Shown here one piece after another: positions 48,230-58,400 of a DNA stretch of 64,000 nucleotides (position 1 is the stretch's first letter; every line of letters begins with the position of its first letter). Source of the stretch: Armillaria gallica (lineage: Eukaryota > Basidiomycota > Agaricomycetes > Agaricales > Physalacriaceae); contig JBANDB010000002.1 of assembly GCA_037576215.1 (NCBI GenBank), positions 5,952,001-6,016,000 of the forward strand, given 5' to 3'. The position numbers and the translations under genes were made by a program. The notes below the pieces were generated by a model that was not told where the DNA came from, made no database searches, and was given only the letters and a program-made list of their open reading frames with translations.

Positions 48230-49855
48230 TCAAAACAAGGCGTCGCAGGTTTCTACGGCCTCCAATCCACCATTAATCAATTCATCCCACATAGCTGTAT
48301 AAGGTGTCGGCCCTTCGTACAGAATTACCTCATCAGCGAAAGCAAGGTATTTCACAGTCACGCAAGCGACAGACGTTGCACGTGTATACAAGGTGTCGAT
48401 CAGCAGAAAGAGGTAGGCATCAGGAAACCCGGAAGTAGGGACATTCGAAATAAGGGTCAAGTCTGTGAGCGCAGACATAAATCGAGTATCGGAGCGCATT
48501 GCTTCAAGTAAAATGGGGGTGGTACGACAAGATGACAACTGGAGATTGGTGATGTTCGGCAAGGATCGCAACATCGCGATGAGATCACTTTCAAAGTCTG
48601 GGATCTCGAAATCCGCAAATGAATTGATGTTACAGGCGAACTCGGTGACACGTAGATTGGGCCTATCGAACGGAGGGAATCTTGGGTGTAAAACAAGTCC
48701 TTCGTACGACAGACGAAGAGACGTGATGTTAGGAAGGTACAATCTATCCCACACATCAAGAATATGACGCGTGTCGTTGTAATCCCTCAAGGTTATACGA
48801 GAAATCAGAGGCAGGCAGACCATACCACTGTGGCCTTCCCAAACCGCATCGCAGAGAATATCCAAAGACGTCAATGCCTGCATTGTTGGTAGGAGGCGCG
48901 ACACATCGACAGCCTGATCAAACAGGTTGACGGAAAATTCCTCGATACCGTTATACAGGGTTTTAGCGGACAGCGATAGAGACGTAAGAGGTAGAGGGGA
49001 TATGAACAATCGGCGTAGATTAGGAGTGAAATTGAATGCCTCAAGGACGACGCCGACGTATCGATCTTCTTCATCGATGTCCCCATCCATAAAAACGGAA
49101 TCTGTGATTGAAAGGGTACGCAGCTCCGACAGAGATCCTCCGGGACAATTTTCGAACAGCTCGTAAACCTCTGGTCCTGCATCGACAGTCAAGGATCGCC
49201 ACCTGGTAGCCGACGTGAGAAGGCGGGAAAGAACCGTATTGGTATCTGGATCGGCACGAGGATCACGGACGTAAACGTCGAGAAGGTTATTGCCACTCCT
49301 TTCAAGACGTTCGGTGAGGATACGTTCAGCACGAGATAGGCGATATCTCAAGTATACGTCGTCGTCAAAATCAAGACGCACATCCGCCCACAGCGAGGGC
49401 GCACACAGGACAAGGGTGCGCCACCGTTGACATACGCGGGAGCACGCCCAAATATCCGTGTCGGTCGCAACCGAAGAAGCGCATGTGGTGTCAACGACCA
49501 CGGCGAAGATTCCCAGCAAAACGTCGTCCGGTACAAAGCGGATTGGATGTACTATCGATCTCAGACTGACGATAAGATTCTTCGCCTTTGCTCGCTCCAA
49601 GATTATAGATGATTGTCGTTTCACGTCCATATGGTGGCCATAACTGTTGACCAAGAAGATAAAATGCTCGTATTGTTGTATTTTCGCGAGGACTGCGGAC
49701 CTGGTAGCGTCGGAGGGAGGGAGATTGCAAGTGAACAAATCAGTAACATCCGATGAAGGATGCGATGGTATGGTGGCCAGAATAGAATCTTGATGAAGGT
49801 CGGTGTTTAATATAGCCTCCAGATACATTTTGATGATTGTCCCTGTGGCCACCAT
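48230..49855 (-). CDS. F-box protein, intact (subfamily C)
   Basis: A single exon encodes 541 residues from ATG at complement 49855 (MVATGTIIKMYLEAIL). An internal ATG at 49828 (MYLEAIL) would match the start of the paralogue at 32710-34311 better. The N-terminus has a helical segment (RSAVLAKIQQYEHFIFLV ... LERAKAKNLIVSLRSI), followed by the F-box (VHPIRFVPDDVLLGIFAVVV ... ACSRVCQRWRTLVLCAPSLW) and a leucine-rich remainder with an acidic insert (MDGDIDEEDRYVGVV). Alignment to the paralogue is collinear throughout. The presumed role is as an SCF substrate adaptor. No lesion is seen, and it ends with TGA. Confidence 0.85.
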   Translation of the reverse strand: MVATGTIIKMYLEAILNTDLHQDSILATIPSHPSSDVTDLFTCNLPPSDATRSAVLAKIQQYEHFIFLVNSYGHHMDVKRQSSIILERAKAKNLIVSLRSIVHPIRFVPDDVLLGIFAVVVDTTCASSVATDTDIWACSRVCQRWRTLVLCAPSLWADVRLDFDDDVYLRYRLSRAERILTERLERSGNNLLDVYVRDPRADPDTNTVLSRLLTSATRWRSLTVDAGPEVYELFENCPGGSLSELRTLSITDSVFMDGDIDEEDRYVGVVLEAFNFTPNLRRLFISPLPLTSLSLSAKTLYNGIEEFSVNLFDQAVDVSRLLPTMQALTSLDILCDAVWEGHSGMVCLPLISRITLRDYNDTRHILDVWDRLYLPNITSLRLSYEGLVLHPRFPPFDRPNLRVTEFACNINSFADFEIPDFESDLIAMLRSLPNITNLQLSSCRTTPILLEAMRSDTRFMSALTDLTLISNVPTSGFPDAYLFLLIDTLYTRATSVACVTVKYLAFADEVILYEGPTPYTAMWDELINGGLEAVETCDALF

Positions 49856-50105
49856 GAGATCAGTGCATAACGGAACAGTGGCGCGAATAGACTTGCCTCT
49901 GTGAAAGAAAATAGACAGAGGCACCCAGGCAATCAGAGATAGGCAGAAGGACTCAGATTCAGAAAGTTCAACGTATCACGTGGGTCAAACGGATTTACCG
50001 GACCGAAAGTACTATTATTGTACAACATAACGGCTGTTAGGATAGCGACTACTGTAAAAATTACTACAATTTATTTGAGTTTCATAACACCTGTCTTCAA
50101 CGACA

Positions 50106-51304
50106 CTATACCAGTGGGAAGAACGGATCCCACGGATCGTCGCCTCTAGAACTGTCTGCGCCTTTTCTCGGACTACTTTCACCTTGGGCGGCTGCTACTG
50201 TTCGGACAACTGACTTCATCACGTACACAAGAACTGGACGGCTCCTGACCACCCCACGACACCCGGGACAGGAAAAGAAGGGACCACCCGATGTGTTAAT
50301 GATATACTTAGTCAAAGAGGTGAGATGTTCGCGTTCAATGTACGCCTTCACCATGGCCAATCGGACAGGGTCAGGAATCGGGATAGGCTGGTATCGACGG
50401 TATTCGGGGTGCTGAGCTCAGTAATTCTGGTCCTCAGTTGCGAACCAGTTTCGAATGCAATCCTGACAGAAACTGTGGCCGCAGTCCGGAAGGCTGATGA
50501 AGCGGTTAGCCATACATCTCTCTTGACAGATTAAGTAGAAATACGAACAGGAAAGGTTGCCACATCGGCTCCATGCAGATTTCGCACATAACATGGGGGT
50601 TAAGTTTAGCAGTATCCTGCCCGTTTTCAGCGATTGAAGGTCAGGGCGAGCGGAAGGAAGTATGGTACGTACGACTTGACATTCGGACTCCCCCCTAATT
50701 TCCTCCAATCGGGCCTCGTAGGTCGCGACGAGATTTCGGGCTTTGTCTTGTGCCTAAATACATGTCAGAACAACGTACCCAAACAGGACTACACCCAACC
50801 TGATCCTGTGCATTTTAAAGGTTTACTGTAAGAGCGGACGGGAGCAAATAAAGATAATAATACATACAATTTGACGGGCTGTATCCTCCCTGATTTCTCC
50901 CAACCGTTCCTCGAATGTCGCGACCAGCTCTTCGGCTGCATGTTGTGCTTGCTTCGTCTTATTAAGCTCCTAAAGGCGTGTCAGATCAAAACATACAGTT
51001 AGACGAGACCCCGACCTGCTTCAGTTTTTTTACCGTGCTTCGCTGATCCTGCCTTGCCGTGGTCATTTCCTGAATACGCGTCAGAACAAAAGACCATCTA
51101 CGTGAGACCACCGACCTGCTTCAGGCGGGTTACCACGCCTTCCAAACTGGATATTTTCCTGTTTTTCCTTCTCGTGGCAACGTCTTCTTCATCAGAAGAG
51201 ATCTCGATTATGTCTCCATCCGTGCTCCTTTTCCTTCGTAGGTTGGCAGAGTGGGAGCGAGTAGGAGGGTCGTCATCTATAACCACCGTGCTATCCGCCG
51301 GCAT
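50106..51304 (-). pseudogene. RING-finger, coiled-coil gene with one in-frame TGA
   Basis: Six exons on the minus strand are 51304-51116, 51069-51016, 50969-50868, 50753-50673, 50616-50549 and 50493-50106 (293 codons). The first four introns are phase 0 and the last is phase 2. The N-terminus is acidic with a basic patch (IIEISSDEEDVATRRKNRK), then come coiled-coil exons (ISSLEGVVTRLKQ, EMTTARQDQRSTVKKLKQ, and two similar exons). The RING ligands are C153 and C156 (CEIC), C169-H171-C174-C177 (CGHSFCQDC) and C240-C243 (CPGC). The predicted function is as an E3 ubiquitin ligase. TGA at complement 50418-50420 (codon 190, QNY*AQHPEY) falls between the second and last zinc pairs, so a truncated product would lack C240/C243. 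No GT donor exists nearby that could splice it out. Confidence 0.65.
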
Positions 51305-52136
51305 ATCCGTCTAGAAGCGTAGAGGGCGTTATGAGAGCGTTAGGATGAGTGTTGTGTAAGAGTTTAGAGTTTAGAATTTAGAAAACCGTAAGGAACAATC
51401 CGATTTTTTTCACGTAACACATCAAACGGGAATTGCCATTCGCATACCATACTTATTTATTCACGTGGATCATCAAAGGCATACGAGTCTACCTGTGGAT
51501 TGATGTCAATATGCAATAAAACTAGAAATCAACAAAGGTGAAGATCGGGACCGGTGTCAGTGGGACAGGAGCCAAAGCGATGACAGCAAGTGATCATCGC
51601 ACCATCGGGTCAGAGGGAGGACGGGCAGAAAGCGAGACAGAAAAGAACGGGAAAGAATAACGAAAAGTGACGGGGACGAATAGAAAGAATTCACACGGTG
51701 TCCTCAGGTAGCGACTCCAGCAATGTCCGTTGAGGTTTGATACCACGAATAGATTTTTTTCCCACGGTCAGTTCAGACAGCATAATAACCAAGTATCCTA
51801 TATACATAGGACTCGGAATATACTCCGAGCAACGAAGATAATGTACTTCATTACCTGCAATATCCTTGAAAGTTGACGCTCGGTCGAAATCTAATAATGC
51901 GTACCACGGACTTGCCGCGGACAGACAACATATTACTTTCGTGCGTCCGATGTCTCATTAACATAATCGGGTACGTCAAAACCGGGTGCGTGAGGAACGG
52001 GTCTGCACCAGCCGCCGATGAGCCGGTAGCTTGTCCGCCGATGTTAATCCCAGAAAAGTAGTAATTGCGGCTCGCCGATATTACGCGAGGTTGAGCGGGT
52101 GGCAGCGGTTCGACAAACGGGTTATTCAGATCCACC
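51305..52136. other. Spacer between RING gene and Helitron
   Basis: A minus-strand frame at 51851-52138 starts MVDLNNPFVEPLPPAQPRVI and is unrecognised. It may be a chance frame. The 5' end of the Helitron should lie here or just right of it, but I could not fix it. Confidence 0.35.
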
Positions 52137-52475
52137 ATGGTCCTTCTAAGTAGAGTAGGGTTACTCTTCTCCTTCGCGATCTGCTACTTGTTGGCTATCG
52201 CTCCTTGTACGTATGAAGCCTTCGACAGTGACAGTATACTTCAGCCTGGATTGCATCTGCCGCAAGGTAAATTTATTACATGTCAGTCGATTTCGGATAT
52301 AACAAATCGCGTCAGGTCGTCGAAACTCCACACAGCCAATAACCTTTCCGTTTGAATCGATAGATCAGAGTGGTATCGAGTACACACCGTTTATTTATTC
52401 CAAGTGGGTCCATCTCGCTATATATGTGAACTATGCTCAAGCTGTGCCAGATACGCCGTGTTTCCTATTATTGGG

Positions 52476-55400
52476 ATGTCATGCGCAGAAACTGATGTTC
52501 ATCGTTCTCTGCTGTATACAAATACCGTCTGCCAATATCGACGGGATGTTCATCGTGCCGTTCAGTTATCCTGCCACCGTGTAATAACTGTGTTTATGAA
52601 ACTCCCCGTGAACGATTATGTTTACGTGTATCTGCATATGATCAAGTATCTTAACGCTTGGTTTACAGTCCATCTTGTTCCTGCGAGATTGGTCCGAAAC
52701 GCTTTCATATCCATCTGGAGACACTTTGCGACCAGACAATCTGCAAATTGCCTACGTGGACAAGCATACGTGTTACTGACGAATAGTCACGTGATTATGA
52801 CATCGTTCATTCTCAATGTTCGAATCGGTCAAGCGTCGCCGGTCTACATGTTTCCATATCCTCGAACACCTGTAACCCCCCCTAAGTCGAACGACGGATT
52901 TGAGTATAAATACGACACAAAAGAAAGCGACGACATCTGCACACCTGGTAGAAGTGAGTATGATGTAGATGGAGGGTATAAATTACGATCAATTAGGTTC
53001 AAAGATGTGGAAGCTTATATGGTTGCAGCTCCTGAAGGTCAATTAGAAGCATACGATTTTGAGTATGTGGCGCATACCGACGCCGACACGTTAGCCTCCT
53101 ATGATGCTGATAATCATGTATATACCATGATGCCTTTGTATAAAGTGCTGTCACTCACCTCCGTATCTATGGGTCGTACGTTGGCTGGTAAACACGGCAT
53201 CACGAATGTTAGACGAATACGGCTCCCGGAACTTAAGGCAAGGGCGAGTGTGCACTCGTGCTACAAATGCAACCTTCTGTATACTGTATTTAAATTAGTT
53301 CCCAGTAAGGAGACGGCAAGATTAGCCAAAAAGAAAGAGAAAGCAAAAGCAAATAAAGAGGCCATCAACAGAAGAAGACGAATCAATTACCGATCGACTT
53401 TGCAGACAGGATCTGCACACTCGAAGATTACCTTTCCGCCAACCCCTCCTACCGATCAATTTATACGCGATATGATAGGAAGATGCTGCCAAAAGATGGA
53501 CGCGAATAATATAGAAGAAGACGGATGTGCGGTGTGCGGGCGACTGGTACCTAAGACAAAATTAAGTAATCTAAGGCATGTAGCAAAACTATTAGACGTC
53601 CTAGTCGTTCCTGGGGTGATGAGAAAGGAACGAAAGTCACCGAAGGACGCATCTTCGCATGATGCCGAACCCGTGCTCGATCGTACTTGCTCATGTATAT
53701 GTGACACCTGCCGAGCTGACATAAGGAAACGTCGCATACCAGCAGACGCACTTGCGCGAGGTACCTGGATAGGCAATGTACCCAAACAATTGAGTGAATT
53801 ACGATTCATGGAACGCATGCTCATCGCTCGTGTCAGACACACGTGTACGTACGTGCGCATATCAAATGGTATGAAAAAAATGAAGGCCAATGTAATCGCT
53901 TTTGAAAATCCGATGCCACTCGTATACGATCATCTACCCCCCCCAAGGAAAGATATGGACGATGTACTGGCCATAATGTTCACAGGACCCAACAAACCGA
54001 CAAAAGATGATTTTAAACGTGCCCCGGTGCTGGTACGAAGAAACAAAGTTATCGAAGCTTTGGAGTGGCTAAAATTGAACCACAGCGATTACCATGATAT
54101 TGAAATATCACGGGAAAACATGAACGAATACCCGGAAGACGTACCATTCGTGGGTGTGGAATATAAAGCCTCCGTAACGAATAAAACCCCGGAAGGTCTA
54201 AGTGTGCACGACAACGAAGAAGAAGACGGTACGGAGGAGGGAGATTGTCCTTTTATAGTACACGGTTTAACGGGTGAAAAATTAGAATCCATGACCACTA
54301 CCCAGATAAAGGGTAGAGGCATGATGCATCTGGAAAATAACGGTAAAGTGCTGGCCGTGGGTCAGGAAGACAGACCGGAATCGATTTGGAACAACGTCCA
54401 GCTTTACCCTAAAATGTTTCCCTGGTTGTTTCCATACGGGAAAGGGGGGATAGGGTCTATTAGAATGTCGGACGAAAAGCATAAATCATTTCTGATGATG
54501 TATCATGATAAACGATTTCAGAGGGACCCTACATTCGCATTCGTGGCATTCAGTCATGCTCAGATCAAAGCATCTACAACAGGTACATTTCTCTTAGCGG
54601 AGAGGTCGAAGTTTAACGATGTAACTGACCGTATATTGAACGTAGACCCCGAAGTTTTGAAATCCATGGCAAAAAGAATGGCAGACGGCGAGCGGATTAG
54701 ACCCACGACCGAAGCCGAGAAAGCATGCCTGAGAATAATAGATGATTTAGACAGTGTGTCTGCAAAGATTAAAGGGTCTGCAACGACGAAGAAACACATG
54801 AACAACGAAATATGGTCTCTGATAGCAGCTAAGGGACCGCCGTCATGGTATATAACGATTTCCCCACTGGATATAGCACACCCATTAAGTCTTTACTACA
54901 CGTCAAATGATAAAGCGTTTAAGGGTATCAATTTGTTGTCAAGCAGCGACTGTCAACGGGCCATCATTAACAATCCCGCAGGTGCAGCGCGGTTTTTTGA
55001 ATTCATGTGCAAACTATTCATAGAAGAGGTTCTTGGGTGTTCGTCCGCGAATCAACGTAAAGGTATATATGGTGATACGAATGCATACTATGGTACAGTC
55101 GAGCAGCAAGGTAGATTGACTCTACATCTTCACATGCTAATATGGATAAAAGGTGTCATGAGTCCTCAAGACATGCGTGATAGCATACTAAATCCAGATT
55201 CCAAGTTTCAAAAAAAAATGGTTGAATGGTTAGAAGGCTGTCATATGGGTGAACTGTTTAATGGCACTCAGTCCAAGGTACAGTCTAAAGTGGAACAAAA
55301 CGAAGCGAAGACTGGATACGTCGATCCGACACGGTCGTTACCTGAAGTTCTGCCCAAAGAATGCATCGTAAAGACCGTACATGAAGATTGCCCCACATGC

Positions 55401-58400
55401 AACAACATCCGGTCATGGGATACAAGATATCGAGAAACAGTAGACGATCTGATCATTAGATCCAATGTTCATGACTGTGAGAGATACATGAACAAAGACG
55501 GTACTGTGAGTAGAAAGAAAACTTATACTGGATGTAAAGAAAACAAGTACAACAAGTGCAAGGCTAGATTTCCGAGACAAACTTTTATGGAAACGCAGGT
55601 CGACCCTGAAACCGGAGCCATACGACTGAAGAAAGGAGAGCCATGGATAAACACATTTACAGCAGCGTTAACCTATATCATGCGCTGTAACACTGATGTT
55701 ACCAATCTCTCGTCAGGAACAGCTATCAAAGCAGTGGTGTTATACGTGTCGAACTACATCACCAAAACGCCGTTGAAAACGCATGTAATCTTTGAGGTTA
55801 TCCGAGACATGTTTGACAAAAGCACGGAAATGCTAGCAAGTCCTATTTCTAATCAAGAGAAAGCCCGGAAACTAATAGGCCGGATAGTCAACTTGCTTGC
55901 TGTTAAACTTGAGATAGGAGCACCTATGCTTGCCATGTACCTTATGGATCAACCAGATCACTACACAGATCACAAGTTTAAAACGTTGTATTGGAGGAGC
56001 TATGTTACGGAGGCAAGGCAGCCTTGGCTAGACGACGACGAAAAAGAAACAGGGCACAAGGTAACATTAATGCATCATAACGGCAGGGTTGTGGGGGTGT
56101 CCCCTGTCATAGATTACATGTACAGACCTCATGAATTACAATACATGAATGTATACGAATGGGCCACAGTCGCACGTCGCGTTAGGATACCAAAATCTAA
56201 AAGATCAAACAACGACGACGTCGAATCAGAAGACGACGATACAGGAGAGGGCAAGCGACACATACCGAAAAAAGGATTATCGTTCGTGGACGGACATCCA
56301 CTTAAAGATACTCATTATTTAGTAGTGGACAGTATAGACGAGTATGTTGTTCCAAATCTCGTCGGTGAAACTCTTCCTCGCAAAGACAAGGGAGACAAAG
56401 AAGATTATTGTGCGACGATGTTGACACTATTCCGACCATGGAGGTCCGGCTTAGATCTCAAACAACAAGGTGAAAGTTGGGAAGACGCGTTTCAAAAGCA
56501 CGAATTTACCGACGATCAGCTTCGATTAATGAAGAACTTCAATTTGAAATACAAATGTTTAGATGAGCGTGATGATTATCACGCTCAATTAAGAGATGGC
56601 ATGGTTCTAGTGCCCAGTTGGAACGAAAATGTCGCGACAAGCGCAGAATTTGATAAATCCGATCACTTGCCGACGGCTCATGACGGGATTGAGGAATATC
56701 TAGAGCAACTTTCCTTCGGTGAAGAAGATATGTCGATCGATGGGGTACTAGAACGTAAAATGGCCGATATCCGAAAGGTATTGGATTTAGCTGGGTGGAC
56801 GACAGAACGTCGAGCCGATATGCCAGTGGATACAGAACCTATAGGCGTAGTACGAAGTCGAGGTGAATGGAATTCCGTAGTTAAAAGAAAGCGACAGGAA
56901 ATCATCGACGACAGGACACGGAACGTCCCTAATACAGGCAAAACCAATAAAAAGACAAGTAGAAGGAACAGCATTGAAAGGGTAAAAGTTGTGGATAAAA
57001 AATGGCTAGAACGACGGTTTCACGACAAGGACCACAAGCTCCTCCTGGACAAAGTGGCGGAATCTTTTTCGTTGAACGAAGAACAGGAGCGCGCGTTCAG
57101 GCTTGTGGCAAATCATTCCACAAGCCCGTATAACAATCAACTGAAAATGTATATAGCCGGCATGGGCGGCACTGGTAAATCTCAGGTGTTAAAGGCACTC
57201 ATCAAATTTTTCCAACTACGAAAGGAGGAGCACAGGATAATTATAGTAGCACCCACTGGGTCAGCTGCCGCTTTGCTAGGTGGGTCGACCTATCATTCGG
57301 TATTCGGCATCAATGAGCGGCAATCTACCAATGTAGATTTGGCCCAGGTGCGCAGTAGATTGGAAGGTGTAGACTATGTTTTCTTCGACGAGGTGTCTAT
57401 GCTGTCTACTAAAGATATGTACCAGATAAGTGTACAGTTATGCAACGCGAGCGGATTGCAAGACGTGCCGTTCGGGGGAATGAATATGATCTTCGCTGGT
57501 GATTTTGCCCAGCTTCCGCCTATTATGGGTGAAGACTGGTCTTTGTACGGACGCAAAGCAACATATATGGCAAACAATCCACAAGGACAAAAGAAGGCTA
57601 TAGGGAGATCTCTATGGCACCAAGTAACTACTGTGATCATATTGAGACAAAATATGCGTCAAAGATCACAGTCTGCGGACGACGTGAGATTAAGGACAGC
57701 CTTAGAGAACATGAGATACAAAGACTGTACGGATGACGATATCACGTTTTTAAAGTCTAGAGTGAGTAACGCAAGAATAAACGGTTCCACTGTCAAGGAC
57801 CCTTTATTCCGTGATGTATCCATAATCACAGCATGGAACATACATAAAGATGAAATCAATAGGCTAGGCTCTGAACGTTTCGCAATCGAAACTGGACAAG
57901 AACTTATCGATTTCTATTCTAACGACTCGCTGAAACGCACGACGAAAAATGACAACAGCGATGATACAACAAAGTTCCGATCCAAAAATAAACTCGTTGG
58001 ATTACAACGCATCACTGACGAATTACAATCCGTACTATGGAACCAACCGCCTTCGTCGACGTCGCAACATTTGCCAGGAAAATTAAGATTGTGCATAGGA
58101 CTACCGGTAATGATTAGATATAACAACGCAACGGAACTTTGTATAACCAAGGGACAGGAAGCAACCGTATATGCTTGGCAATCCACGGTCGGTAATAAAG
58201 GTCAACGAGCGTTAGACACCCTGTTTGTAAAACTGGTCAATCCACCGGCAGATGTACAGATGGATGGATTACCTCTGAATGTAGTTCCACTGACCCCTTC
58301 TATGGTGGGCATCAAAGTCGACCTACCTTCGAGACAAAGCATCAACATCACGAGAGAACAGGTACAAGTACTCCCAAACTTCGCAATGACCGATTACGCG

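Noticed and set aside
52137..52355. Separate secreted protein upstream of the Helitron frame
   Set aside because: The frame starts with a signal-like hydrophobic run, but it can also be spliced in phase to the Helitron frame and has no family resemblance. It is kept only as a possible 5' exon.
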